Shown here piece by piece: positions 40,203 to 51,384 of a stretch of DNA of 64,000 nt. A model generated the notes under the pieces. That model saw nothing but the letters and a program-made list of their open reading frames with translations, did not search any database and was not told the DNA's origin. Each line of letters opens with the position of its first letter. The first letter of the stretch is position 1. Position numbers and translations under genes: made by a program. Source of the stretch: Lacticaseibacillus saniviri JCM 17471 = DSM 24301 (GTDB lineage: Bacteria; Bacillota; Bacilli; Lactobacillales; Lactobacillaceae); the NCBI RefSeq assembly GCF_001311785.1, contig NZ_BBBX01000004.1, positions 43,098 to 107,097 of the forward strand. Direction: 5' to 3'.

Positions 40203-40886
40203 ATGTATCGCTATTTGTTATTTGATATCGACGACACGTTGCTGGACTTCAAGGCCGGGGAGTTATTGAGTTTAGGCCAGACCTTTGAAAAAATGAATAT
40301 CCCATACACCCCACAAGTTGAGGCGACCTATTTAGCGACCAATGCCAAGCTGTGGCAAGATTACGAAAGTGGTAAAATTTTGCGGCCGCAGATTTTTAAG
40401 CAGCGGTTTGCGAAAACTTTTGCTCGCCTGCACCTCGATGCGGATGGTGAGGAGGCAGAACGGCACTACCGTCAATTACTGGATCAACAGGCGATTATTT
40501 TACCGGAAAGTGCTGAGGTGTTGGCCCAACTCGGTGATTATCAGCGCTACATCGTCTCAAATGGCATCGAGCCCGTGCAGATCAGTCGCTTAGAAGAGAG
40601 TGGCTTGATTGACTATTTCGATGATATTTTTGTCAGTGATACGGTGGGCAGCCCCAAACCCACTATGGCGTTCTTCAACTACGTGATGCAGCGGATCCCT
40701 AAATTCGATCCCAAACAGGCGTTGATTATCGGGGACTCACTGACGTCCGATATTCAGGGTGGCATCAATGCCAAAATCGATTCGGTGTGGTTCAATCCTC
40801 ATTTCGTGCCTAATCGGACGACCATTCTACCGACTTATCAGATCAGCCGGTTGACCGATTTACTCAAGATTGTGGCCGATCACTAA
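40203..40886 (+). CDS. HAD-superfamily hydrolase, YjjG-type nucleotidase
   Basis: The 227-aa product has HAD motif I LLFDIDDTLLDFKAGE, motif II IVSNGIEPVQ, motif III lysine in GSPKPTMAFFNYVM and motif IV LIIGDSLTSDIQGGINA. The DDTLLDF start and the cap size match the YjjG/YfnB pyrimidine nucleotidases, which clean up non-canonical nucleotides. ATG 40203 is used; upstream in-frame codons lack a ribosome site. It is monocistronic, ending at a strong terminator. Confidence 0.85.
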   Translation: MYRYLLFDIDDTLLDFKAGELLSLGQTFEKMNIPYTPQVEATYLATNAKLWQDYESGKILRPQIFKQRFAKTFARLHLDADGEEAERHYRQLLDQQAIILPESAEVLAQLGDYQRYIVSNGIEPVQISRLEESGLIDYFDDIFVSDTVGSPKPTMAFFNYVMQRIPKFDPKQALIIGDSLTSDIQGGINAKIDSVWFNPHFVPNRTTILPTYQISRLTDLLKIVADH

Positions 40887-40940
40887 ATCGTGCCTATCGC
40901 GATGACGACTGGCCGATATCCCAGTATTTGATGAAGACAC

Positions 40941-40982
40941 AAAGCAGGCCCCACACGATTGTTATCGTGTGGGGCCCTTTTG
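40941..40982. terminator. Terminator between the HAD gene and pepV
   Basis: GGCCCCACACGAT pairs with ATCGTGTGGGGCC around TGTT, a 13-bp perfect stem with CTTTTGG after it. Confidence 0.88.
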
Positions 40983-41054
40983 GTCACAGCAGACATCCCC
41001 GTCAGCTGTAACTACATTATAGTCGCAAGCGGTCTAAATCTAAAAGAATTTGAC

Positions 41055-42461
41055 TTACTTAGCGAGTTCGCTGATTGCTTCGGCATAAATCGCCACGGCA
41101 GCCATAATATCTTTAATTGGCATATATTCGTTTGCTTGATGCATGACGTTTTCTTGATCAGGCATTTGGGCACCAAAGGCAACCCCGCGTTCGATGATGC
41201 GACCGTAAGTCCCACCACCGATAACTTGTTCGTGACCCTTTAAGCCAGTTTGGCGTTCGAAGACACCGAGCAAGGTTTGTACCAATGGATCATCACCGGA
41301 AACATAGTGAGGACCTTGAGCGTGACCGTTGATGGTAACGTCAACCAAGTCTTCACCTAATGTGCTTTCGATTTGGTCGCGAATCTGACTGGCATCTGTC
41401 CCTTGAGGGTAGCGGATGTTGATCATGATTTGCTTGTTGCCATCTTGGTTGAAGTCAAACATGTCAGGACTGGCGGTCAATTCACCCATCACTTTGTCCG
41501 TGTAGTTGATTTGTAGCTTGTGGCCGCGTGAGTCTTCATGCATGAAGTCAGCAATCAAGTGCAGGTAAGTCTTGCCCGCAGGATCGAAGTCAAAGGTATT
41601 CAGGAAAGTAGCCAAGTAGGTGGCAGCATTGACACCAGCTTTTGGTTCTTGCGCATGAGCGCCCTTACCAACGAGGGTGAGTTCAGTTGCATTACCCTTG
41701 GCTTCTGTGGTGGCTGTGACGTGATTTGCTTTGGTGAAGTCTTGCAACTGGGCATCAAAGTCGGCTGGCAGTTGGCCACCGATGACTGCTGTTGCTGATT
41801 GTGGCACCATATTAACCCGAATCCCAGCAGTGAATTGTTGCAGGGTCAAGGCAGCGGACTTGGCTGCGATATTCTTCAAGTTAACGGCAAAAGTGGCAAT
41901 CCCTTTTTCACCATTGATAATAGGAAATTCAGCATCAGGTGAGAAACCAAAGTCGGGTGCTGGTTCAACTTCCATGTAGCGGTTGATGCCGACCCATTCG
42001 GATTCTTCATCGGTCCCGATAATAAAATGAATCTTCTTATTAACAGGTAAGCCCAGATCCTTGATCATCTTCAAGGCATAGTAGGCTGCGATGCTTGGGC
42101 CCTTGTCATCGGATGAACCACGCGCATAAATCTTGCCGTCTTTGATTACGGGTTCATAAGGATCGGTGTTCCAGCCTGGACCAGCAGGCACAACGTCCAT
42201 GTGACCGAATAAACCGAAGATTTCGTCGCCGTCGCCCATTTCGATGCGACCAGCCACGTTGTCCACGTTTAAGGTCTTGAAGCCATCACGTTCTGCCAGT
42301 GCGAGCATTGCTTGTAATGCTTTTGCAGGGCCGGGGCCAAGAGGTGCGTCATCTGTCTTGTGTTCGATATCGCGTTCAGATTTGATTCGCAGTAAGGTGG
42401 TTAAATCTGCGAGAAGATCTTTTTCATATTTAGCCGCTTCGGCTTGCCAGTTAATTGCCAT
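41055..42461 (-). CDS. pepV: Dipeptidase PepV
   Basis: PepV is a zinc-dependent M20 dipeptidase with broad dipeptide and carnosine-like specificity, used in peptide nutrition. The 468-aa product is intact. Metal and catalytic motifs are IFGLFGHMDVVPAGPGW, YARGSSDDKGPSIAAYYAL, IIGTDEESEWVG and the C-terminal GGGTYGRIIERGVAFG. It starts MAINWQAEAAKYEKDLL behind AGGTTG-like spacing. It is convergent with the HAD gene and divergent from the glucosidase. Confidence 0.95.
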   Translation of the reverse strand: MAINWQAEAAKYEKDLLADLTTLLRIKSERDIEHKTDDAPLGPGPAKALQAMLALAERDGFKTLNVDNVAGRIEMGDGDEIFGLFGHMDVVPAGPGWNTDPYEPVIKDGKIYARGSSDDKGPSIAAYYALKMIKDLGLPVNKKIHFIIGTDEESEWVGINRYMEVEPAPDFGFSPDAEFPIINGEKGIATFAVNLKNIAAKSAALTLQQFTAGIRVNMVPQSATAVIGGQLPADFDAQLQDFTKANHVTATTEAKGNATELTLVGKGAHAQEPKAGVNAATYLATFLNTFDFDPAGKTYLHLIADFMHEDSRGHKLQINYTDKVMGELTASPDMFDFNQDGNKQIMINIRYPQGTDASQIRDQIESTLGEDLVDVTINGHAQGPHYVSGDDPLVQTLLGVFERQTGLKGHEQVIGGGTYGRIIERGVAFGAQMPDQENVMHQANEYMPIKDIMAAVAIYAEAISELAK

Positions 42462-42659
42462 TGAGTCAACCTGCTTTCTTCGTTAGATTAGTACTACCTT
42501 ATCACATCAGGCATACAAAAGCACCATGGTTCAACGGGCTGTTGTTACCGTTAACAGGGCGATTGGCGGTTGCATTATCGGTTGGCTATGATAAGGTTTG
42601 AAGTGAATTGAAATCGGATACATAGATGCGCGGCTCAATGAGTGGTGCAGATGACATAA

Positions 42660-44292
<1,633 letters not shown>

Positions 44293-44302
44293 TCACAGAG
44301 TA

Positions 44303-44354
44303 AAAAATAGCGTCTGGAACAACCCTGATTGGGGTTGTTCCAGACGCTATTTTG
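44303..44354. terminator. Bidirectional terminator between the glucosidase and GDPD genes
   Basis: AAAATAGCGTCTGGAACAAC pairs with the mirrored arm ending GACGCTATTTT; the 22-bp stem is perfect and symmetric, serving both convergent genes. Confidence 0.92.
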
Positions 44355-44366
44355 GGTTAATAATGA

Positions 44367-45672
44367 CTAATTGCTCACGAGTGGGGCTGTATTATTCGGC
44401 AAATGAATCACGGGCTTGAGCTGTTGTGGAATCTGACTGTATTGGTAAAACCACAGTTGGTTATCTGTCTCGGGTGGCAGCACCTGTGCTTCACTGGCTG
44501 GTAACCAGCCCGATTCAACCCGTAGCCACAGTTGGTTGTTGTAGTAACGCGCCGCGGTGACCGTGGCGATGGTGCCATTGGTCAATTGTGTCGCGGTTGG
44601 ACTCGGCTGCAGCGGATCATCCACCAATCTGAGTTGAAGCGCCTCTGTCTTGATGATGATGCGATGATTCAAGAAGAGATGGGCCCAACCCGCTTGCGGG
44701 ACCACATTGATGGTTTCGGCCGGTACAAATGCGTTTTGACCAATCTGATAATAAACGGCCTGATTGAGGCGCACGCGTTTGGTGACGTCAACGACCGCGT
44801 TTGGTGCCAAGGTGCGTTTGCGAACGGCTGGTTGGTAGGGATTCATGTAGATGGGCAACGCGTTATTGCTGGTGTTGCTGGCGAGCGAATTCACGTTCTC
44901 AGAAACGGCGTTGGCCTTGAGTGACTGAAATTCATGGCCGAGACCCGGATAATTGGTGACGACACCATCGATGTTCAAGTTGACCAACCAGTTCCAGAGG
45001 ACGCGATTCTCGTTCATTTCATCCCAGATGTAGACTTTCTTGCCAATGTAGTGCAATTGGCTGACAAGGTCAGGGGTAATTAAGTCAGAGCTGATGTTGA
45101 TACCATCCACGTACTTGAAGCTGTCGAAAGTGATGCGCTTCAGGGATCCGACAATGAGGATGCGCGGGACATTTGGTAAGACCTTTTGCAGGCGCTTGAG
45201 ACTGCTGAGTGAGAATGAATGGAACATGACCCGATTCTGGTAGTGATATTGATTAATCAGAGCAGCAATTTTGGCCTCAAGGTCTGGATGGGGTTCACCC
45301 TTTGCAATTTTGGTTTCAATTAAATTTTGGCGTTGGTGTGTTGATAATGAGCGAAGACGTCGGCCAGACTGTGGACGGCCTCACCGTTTTGGTTTTGGCC
45401 TGCTGCACTTGTGCCAACGTGCTGCTACTGATCAGGCGATTGACCCCGGTCATCCGCACCAGATTATTGTCGTGTTGCACAACGATTTGGCCGTCACTTG
45501 TTTCGTGCACGTCGAGCTCGACGTAATTGGCGCCTTGCGCGAACGCACTATCGAAGCTTTGAAAGGTCTCTTCAGGATACACGGTGGGGTCGCCACGATG
45601 ACCGATTACCGTGAAGCCGCTCAGTAGCAGAAAGGCACTGACGAGAAAAGTGAGTTGAAAAAGGCGATGCAT
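44367..45672 (-). CDS. Exported glycerophosphodiester phosphodiesterase with SLAP-like C-terminus (two frameshifts)
   Basis: The signal peptide is MHRLFQLTFLVSAFLLLSG. The GDPD barrel has FTVIGHRGDPTVYPEETFQSF (metal/His), GANYVELDVHETSDGQIVVQHD and LIETKIAKGEPHPD. It hydrolyses glycerophosphodiesters or, extracellularly, possibly teichoic acid units. After about residue 290 a region with VTKRVRLNQAVYYQIGQNAFVPAETI resembles the SLAP wall-binding domain; a second beta-rich repeat follows. Runs at 45387-45390 and 45325-45328 are each one base short; repair gives about 435 aa. ATG 45672 follows GGAGGAGG. Confidence 0.85.
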
Positions 45673-45791
45673 GGCTCCTCCTCCTTTATTAAGACTAGGT
45701 AAAACCTTACCACGAAATCAAATCAAAAACAATTATCGGTGATATGCGTTATTATAGAAGACATGCAAAACAACTTTTGGGGAGGCAACTC

Positions 45792-46106
45792 ATGGCTGAA
45801 CGATACCAAACTTTCGACCTGATTCAAGAGATTACACGTAACGATGGCACCCGCTACAATGAGCTGGGCAACATCATGATGAATGGAGTGGCCGAATCGG
45901 CTGCACTCAAGCATTTGATCAAATCAGTGCGCATCTTGCAACTGAACATCCCACACTCAACGGCGGTGAATCGCTACGAGAGCTATATCAATGAAACCTA
46001 TACGTTTCCAACGGTAGACCTGGATGCATGGGAAGAATGGGCAAAACCCGAAGGCCCCATCAAGCAGGCGTATCAAGAAATCATGGCACAAAACCACATC
46101 GGTTAA
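45792..46106 (+). CDS. Uncharacterised 104-aa protein
   Basis: I do not recognise a family. The product is soluble and looks mixed alpha-helical: an N-terminal YQTFDLIQEITRNDGTRYNELG, a middle SAALKHLIKSVRILQLNIPHSTAVNRYE and a tail rich in Trp/Glu (DAWEEWAKPEGPIKQAYQEIM). There is no signal or membrane segment. ATG 45792 sits behind GGGGAGG, and codon use looks like that of its neighbours. It lies 15 nt before yibE, so it is probably cotranscribed with the yibEF pair. Confidence 0.7.
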   Translation: MAERYQTFDLIQEITRNDGTRYNELGNIMMNGVAESAALKHLIKSVRILQLNIPHSTAVNRYESYINETYTFPTVDLDAWEEWAKPEGPIKQAYQEIMAQNHIG

Positions 46107-46121
46107 CAAAGGAGGCCCACC

Positions 46122-47177
46122 ATGCCACGTTGGCTCAAATTATTGCTCGTTGTGATTGTGCCGCTGATTGTCGCCGCGTTGGCGTGGGTGGATGCCCCGT
46201 TGTATCAGGCGCCGATTGTCGAGGCGACCCGGGTGACGAATCAAAAGGCAGAGGCCATAACGGATGAGAATCAAAATCAGGATCATCAGACCAACCAAGA
46301 GATTCGAGCGCGGTACCTGAACACCAAACGTAAGGGGCAAACTGTATCGCTTAACAACACGTTTACTGACAGTGGCACGATTGATTTTGAAGTGAAAACA
46401 GGCAACCAACTGTTTGTGACGAGCGGTAAAAGTCCGCAGATCAAGGATCTCAAGCGGGATTGGCTGTTGCTCAGTCTCTTGAGCTTGTTCATCGTGGTGC
46501 TGGCATTGACCATGCGCCGTCAATTCTGGATGACGTTGATCAGTTTGGTCCTCAATACCGGTTTATTTTATCTTGCCGTGCACGTTGACGTGACCAATCA
46601 GCAGCTGTCGGTCGGTCTGTTGTTCAGTGGTCTCGCGATTGCCTTCACATTAATCACCGCGGTTTTCATTGTGGGATTAAAGCCACTCGCCGGGGTCATC
46701 AGTGGCGTGACGGTGCTCGCAACGGGACTCGCAGTGGCATTAGGGTATGCCATCATGACCTTGACTAACTATGCCGGGATTCATCTTGAAACCGTGAAGT
46801 ACGTGACCCAGGCGCCGCAACTCCTGTTTTATATTCAAGTCGTGATTGGGGCGCTCGGTGCGGTGCTGGACATTGTCGGTGACATCAGCATGACGCTGGC
46901 AGCTAGCCCACAGACGGGTAAGGCGCGATTTCAAACCGGCATGGCACTGGGTCGCGATATCTTGGGCCCACTAATCAATGTGCTGTTGATGATTTTTATG
47001 GTCGGGACCTTCAGTGAAGCTATTTTGTGGTTGCGCAACAGTAACTCCATTGCGCAAACCGTGGAATGGGTCATGGGGCTCGGTCTGGCACAGACATTGA
47101 TTAGTGCCTTTGGGATTGTGCTCGCGGTGCCCATCACGAGTCTATTGATGAGTATGAGAAGGGGGACAACACGATGA
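46122..47177 (+). CDS. yibE: YibE/F-family membrane protein (first of a pair)
   Basis: The 351-aa product begins with a signal-anchor (WLKLLLVVIVPLIVAALAWV). An external domain of about 90 residues follows, then seven or so helices, including DWLLLSLLSLFIVVLALTMRR and the YibE/F signature GALGAVLDIVGDISMTLAASPQTG. The family function is unknown. It overlaps the next gene by four bases (ATGA), and the two always travel together. Confidence 0.88.
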   Translation: MPRWLKLLLVVIVPLIVAALAWVDAPLYQAPIVEATRVTNQKAEAITDENQNQDHQTNQEIRARYLNTKRKGQTVSLNNTFTDSGTIDFEVKTGNQLFVTSGKSPQIKDLKRDWLLLSLLSLFIVVLALTMRRQFWMTLISLVLNTGLFYLAVHVDVTNQQLSVGLLFSGLAIAFTLITAVFIVGLKPLAGVISGVTVLATGLAVALGYAIMTLTNYAGIHLETVKYVTQAPQLLFYIQVVIGALGAVLDIVGDISMTLAASPQTGKARFQTGMALGRDILGPLINVLLMIFMVGTFSEAILWLRNSNSIAQTVEWVMGLGLAQTLISAFGIVLAVPITSLLMSMRRGTTR

Positions 47178-47896
47178 ATGGCATTCTTGCGTTGATTTTA
47201 GTGCTCTTTGTTCTCTTACTCGCGGTGGAAGGCAAACACGCGGTGACGACATTTACGTCGTTAGCGCTGAATGCCCTACTGCTGATTGTCACCATCATTC
47301 TCATAGCGGGCGGGTTTCAACCGATTGGCGTGGCACTGGTGTTAGGGGTGCTCGGCTTGAGCATCACCATCTTTATGAACAGCCAAAACACCAAGATTGC
47401 CGGCCCGGCATTTTTAGCCTCGATGCTCGTACTTTTGGGCCTAGCGGGTTTGATGTGGGTGCTGGTGACATATGGCGTGACCGGTGGTTTTGGCGATGAG
47501 GATGGGGAGACCCTAGAAGGCTTTTCACTGCTCATCGGAGTCAGTTTCAAGCAGATTATGATTGCGACTGGTATTATGAGTGCATTGGGTGCTGTCGCTG
47601 AGGTCGCCATTGCCGTTGCGGCTGGATTGACCACAGCTGATCTCGACACCCCGCAGGCACAACATGAACTGACCAGTGAAATTATCGGCACCGCCATGAA
47701 CACCTTGTTCTTTGGGTTCTTTGGTGGCTTTGCCGCGCTATTCATCTGGTTTGTCCGGTTGCACTATGATGTATCACAATTACTGAATAATAAAGTGCTG
47801 GTGGGGGAACTCTTCCAGGTCCTCGCCGCGATGCTCGCCGTTTTGGTGACGGGCCCGCTGACCACCTGGATTATCAACCGCCGGCGTAGAAAGTGA
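47174..47896 (+). CDS. yibF: YibE/F-family membrane protein (second of a pair)
   Basis: The 240-aa protein has about seven membrane helices and a second copy of the family motif in GIMSALGAVAEVAIAVAAGLTTADL. It lacks the external domain of its partner. It is intact and coupled to yibE; the two probably form one complex. The substrate or role is unknown. Confidence 0.88.
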   Translation: MNGILALILVLFVLLLAVEGKHAVTTFTSLALNALLLIVTIILIAGGFQPIGVALVLGVLGLSITIFMNSQNTKIAGPAFLASMLVLLGLAGLMWVLVTYGVTGGFGDEDGETLEGFSLLIGVSFKQIMIATGIMSALGAVAEVAIAVAAGLTTADLDTPQAQHELTSEIIGTAMNTLFFGFFGGFAALFIWFVRLHYDVSQLLNNKVLVGELFQVLAAMLAVLVTGPLTTWIINRRRRK

Positions 47897-47902
47897 GCGC
47901 TT

Positions 47903-48514
47903 ATGCAATTCTATATCGCAGATACCCATTTCTTTCACGCAGACTTACTGGGCCAAAATGATTTTGCGCCTCGGTTGTTTGCTAATGTCACAGACATGAA
48001 TAACGCCATGATTAAGGCGTGGAACGACCGCGTGGACGATAACGATGTCGTCTATCACTTGGGCGATATCGCCATGAATCCTGAGCAGGTACCGACCAAC
48101 GAACAGACGGCCGCAATCCTTGAACAATTGAACGGCCGCATTGTTTTTATCAAAGGTAATCACGATTATCGCGCCTTGTTCAAGTATCTCGCCGCGCATG
48201 ATCCCATGCCGGGTGGCACGCCAAAATATCAATTCCATGATGTCGGTGCCATCGTCAAGGACAATCACACGCAACTGTTCCTGACACATTACCCATTGCT
48301 GATGGGGATTGTGAAACAGACACTGAATATTCATGGCCATATCCATCACAGCATGGTGCCCGTTGCTGAGAATATCAACGTGGGGGTGGACGCACCGGAA
48401 CGCGACTTGCTCCCTGAACCATTGCCTTTTGGGGCACCACTCACGGCCGCTGAGATCTTCACTATTTTTGAAAAGAAGCGCGCCTACTTGGCATCGGTCA
48501 ACGATACGCATTGA
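47903..48514 (+). CDS. Calcineurin-like metallophosphoesterase
   Basis: The 203-aa product has dinuclear metal ligands in YIADTHFFHADLLGQ, YHLGDIAMNPE, FIKGNHDYRALF, LFLTHYPLLMG and NIHGHIHHSMVP. The compact DTHFFH type is similar to predicted phosphoesterases/hydrolases of unknown substrate. GTGAGC precedes the ATG. It lies 7 nt after yibF, so possibly the same transcript. Confidence 0.87.
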   Translation: MQFYIADTHFFHADLLGQNDFAPRLFANVTDMNNAMIKAWNDRVDDNDVVYHLGDIAMNPEQVPTNEQTAAILEQLNGRIVFIKGNHDYRALFKYLAAHDPMPGGTPKYQFHDVGAIVKDNHTQLFLTHYPLLMGIVKQTLNIHGHIHHSMVPVAENINVGVDAPERDLLPEPLPFGAPLTAAEIFTIFEKKRAYLASVNDTH

Positions 48515-48575
48515 CCAGAAAACCACACTTCTTTAAGATAGAGGTCATAGGGATTAATGCGGGAGGAGTGAGCCG

Positions 48576-49952
48576 ATGGAAACACTGACGATATTGCATA
48601 CCAATGATTTGCATTCACATTTTGAAAACTGGCCTAAGATTACGCGGTTCTTGCGCACAACGCGTGAACGCGAACGGGCGGCGGGCCACAGTGTCTTGCT
48701 GCTCGATGACGGTGACGCGATGGATCGTTCACATCCACTGTCTGAAGCAACGGATGGCCAGATCAATATCGAGATGCTGAATGAGTTGCAATACGATGCG
48801 GTGACCATTGGCAACAACGAAGGTATCGGCAATTCACATGCGGTCCTTTCACATCTGTACGACCATGCGAATTTTCCGGTTGCGCTCGCTAATCTCTTTG
48901 AACCCGATGGCACACGGCCAAAGTTTGCCCATCCGGTTGTCCACAAGGTGACACCGGCAGGCACACGGGTTGCTATTATTGGGTTTACCGCACCGTTCTT
49001 TTTGACCTACACACCTAACGGCTGGCGGGTTAAAACAGTGGGCGACTTGCTACCCGATTTGCTCGATGATATCGCCGGCACCTATGATGACTTGGTGATG
49101 CTGTCTCATCTGGGCATTGAAGCGGATCGCTACTTGGCCAAACATTATCCACAGATTAACGTCATTATCGGTGGGCATACCCATCATCTATTAAAACAGG
49201 GCGAGATGGTTGGTCACACGCTAATCACGGCTGCTGAGAAGTACGGTCATTACGTTGGTCAAATCACGCTTGAATTGGACGACAATCATCGCGTGATGGC
49301 CTCCCGGGCGGCCACCTATCCTGTCAGTGAGATGCCGACAGAGCCGGACGACCAAGCAATCATCGACGGTTATCGGGATAAGGGACTCGCCATGTTGGCG
49401 GCCCAACCTGTGGCCCGATTACCACACGCGTTTGCAATCGACTATCGCCACGATTCACCATTGCGCCAATTGGGGCTTGAGGCCTTGGCGGCAGAGGGTC
49501 ACACCGATGTCAGTCTGATGAATGCGGGACTCTTCCTGCACGATTTGGACGCCGGCGTGGTGACCAAAGCCACACTGCATTCACTCTTGCCTCACCCTAT
49601 GCATCTGATGCGGGTGACGCTAACGGGTCGAGACATGTGGCGCTTAGCGATGGAAGGCGAGAAGAATCGGCCTTTCCTGCGTCAATTCCACATGGTGGGC
49701 ATGAGTTTCCGCGGTAAGATTTTTGGTGACATCGGTTACGCTGGGCTTCAGGTATCGCCTAAGCGTGTGGTCACCTGGCAGGACCAATCACTTGAGGCTG
49801 ACGCGACGTATACCCTAACAACACTCGATCACTATTTATTTATTCCGTTTTTCCCAACAATCGAAATTATGGGCCAAAACGAATTGCTGTTTCCCGATTT
49901 CTTGCGTGATGCCTTTGGTCGCTATCTGGCCAAGCGGTACCCCTTGGATTGA
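48576..49952 (+). CDS. yunD: YunD-type 5'-nucleotidase / metallophosphatase
   Basis: The 458-aa two-domain enzyme starts TLTILHTNDLHSHFENWPK and has DDGDAMDRSHPLS, TIGNNEGIGNSHAVL, VMLSHLGIEADR and IIGGHTHHLLKQGE (metal ligands). A 5'-nucleotidase C-terminal domain includes SLMNAGLFLHDLDAG. No signal peptide is present, so like YunD it is cytoplasmic. It lies before yutD-yutF, as in several Firmicutes. GGAGGAG precedes the ATG. It is intact. Confidence 0.88.
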   Translation: METLTILHTNDLHSHFENWPKITRFLRTTRERERAAGHSVLLLDDGDAMDRSHPLSEATDGQINIEMLNELQYDAVTIGNNEGIGNSHAVLSHLYDHANFPVALANLFEPDGTRPKFAHPVVHKVTPAGTRVAIIGFTAPFFLTYTPNGWRVKTVGDLLPDLLDDIAGTYDDLVMLSHLGIEADRYLAKHYPQINVIIGGHTHHLLKQGEMVGHTLITAAEKYGHYVGQITLELDDNHRVMASRAATYPVSEMPTEPDDQAIIDGYRDKGLAMLAAQPVARLPHAFAIDYRHDSPLRQLGLEALAAEGHTDVSLMNAGLFLHDLDAGVVTKATLHSLLPHPMHLMRVTLTGRDMWRLAMEGEKNRPFLRQFHMVGMSFRGKIFGDIGYAGLQVSPKRVVTWQDQSLEADATYTLTTLDHYLFIPFFPTIEIMGQNELLFPDFLRDAFGRYLAKRYPLD

Positions 49953-49984
49953 GAAACGTGGCACAACACACTGGAGGAATGAGG

Positions 49985-50593
49985 ATGGCAGAAACAGAGC
50001 CACCAAAGTCACTGGACCAAATCGACACATTGATTGCACCAGAAACGGATCAACGCGTCGTTGTTTTGGGCAAGGACTTATTAACGATTGACGATCGTCG
50101 CTATCAACTGGTAGAGAATTATCGTGAGGCGTTCGATCGTGAAGCACTCGAGAATCGCTATAACGATATCTTGAGTAAGTATGACTATATCGTCGGTGAT
50201 TGGGGTTATGACCAGCTGCGGTTGCGCGGCTTTTATCAGCCCGGCAATCGCCACGCCAATCACGACCAGGTGATTACGGCACTAGAGGATTACCTCTATG
50301 AATACTGCAATTTTGGTTGTGCGTATTTTTGTGCTGACCCGCTTGGATGCACCGAAACCCAAGCATTCGCGCAATCGGCGGCCTAACCGGTCAAACAAGC
50401 GCCCAGCATCAAAAGAAAAAGACAACCAAAATACAAAAAAGGCTGCGCCGCACAACACCAAAAGCCGGCAGCACCCAAGAAGCAATCAGCACCAACTAAC
50501 AAAAAACCACCAAGAAAACCGGCCCGGCAACAACGGTCGGCCAAAACGCCACGCAAACGGCACTTTACCATTCGCCAGCGTGAGACTAAATAA
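49985..50593 (+). CDS. yutD: YutD-family protein (two frameshifts)
   Basis: The first 114 residues carry the YutD pattern: VVVLGKDLLTIDDRRYQLVENYREAFDREALENRYNDILSKYDYIVGDWGYDQLRLRGFY and YLYEYCNFGCAYF. At 50326-50330 a T run has one base too many; removal gives YFVLTRLDAPKPKHSRNRR. A further loss near 50435-50452 shifts into the frame ending KRHFTIRQRETK with a stop at 50591. The repaired product is about 202 aa with a strongly basic, proline-rich tail. The function is unknown. It is coupled to yutF. Confidence 0.8.
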
Positions 50594-50607
50594 AGTAGGC
50601 ATGTATT

Positions 50608-51384
50608 TTGACTTATAAAGGTTATCTCATTGATTTAGACGGCACGATGTATCGCGGTAAGGAACGTATTCCTGAAGCGAAGGCATTCATTGAACGCCTG
50701 CAGGCAGCGCATATTCCGTTCCTGTTCTTGACCAACAACACCACCAAGTCACCTGAGGACGTTGTTGCTAATTTGGCAACCAACCACGATATTCACGCCA
50801 CACCAGACCAGGTGTACACGCCATCACTTGCGACCGCGGCGTATATTCAGGAACAAAATAATGGCGATGCCAGTGATAAGTCCATGTACGTCATCGGCGA
50901 ACTGGGCTTGAAGCAGGCTTTACTCGATACCGGCATGCGTTTCAATGAGTATGATCCAGATTATGTGATTGTCGGTCTGGATTACGATGCGACCTATCAC
51001 AAGTTTGAATTAGCAACACTGGCGATTCAACGCGGCGGGATGTTTATCGGCACAAACGCCGATACCAATCTGCCCAATGAACGCGGTCATGTGCCCGGTG
51101 CTGGTTCCGTGATTGCGATGGTTGAACGGGCCACACAGCAGCGCGCCTTTTACATCGGCAAACCGGAAGCCATCATCATGCAGCAGGCCTTGAAGAAAAT
51201 TGGCTTGAAGGCGGATGAAGTGGTCATGGTCGGTGACAATTACAACACGGACATTAAGGCCGGCATCAATGCTGGGATTCCGCAGTTATTGGTTTACACC
51301 GGTATCTCGACTAAAGAACAAGTCGCACAGGCAGCCATCCAACCGACACACGTTGTTGATTCTCTGGCAGAGTGGGAAATCTAA
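50608..51384 (+). CDS. yutF: HAD-IIA phosphatase, NagD/YutF type
   Basis: The 258-aa product begins with motif I GYLIDLDGTMYRGKERIPEA and contains FLFLTNNTTKSPEDV (motif II), GKPEAIIMQQALKKIG (motif III) and VVMVGDNYNTDIKAGINAG (motif IV). The C2-type cap places it with NagD/YutF sugar-phosphate and nucleotide phosphatases. TTG 50608 is the only start that keeps the motif I N-terminus. Its stop codon shares one base with the following membrane protein gene. Confidence 0.9.
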   Translation: MTYKGYLIDLDGTMYRGKERIPEAKAFIERLQAAHIPFLFLTNNTTKSPEDVVANLATNHDIHATPDQVYTPSLATAAYIQEQNNGDASDKSMYVIGELGLKQALLDTGMRFNEYDPDYVIVGLDYDATYHKFELATLAIQRGGMFIGTNADTNLPNERGHVPGAGSVIAMVERATQQRAFYIGKPEAIIMQQALKKIGLKADEVVMVGDNYNTDIKAGINAGIPQLLVYTGISTKEQVAQAAIQPTHVVDSLAEWEI

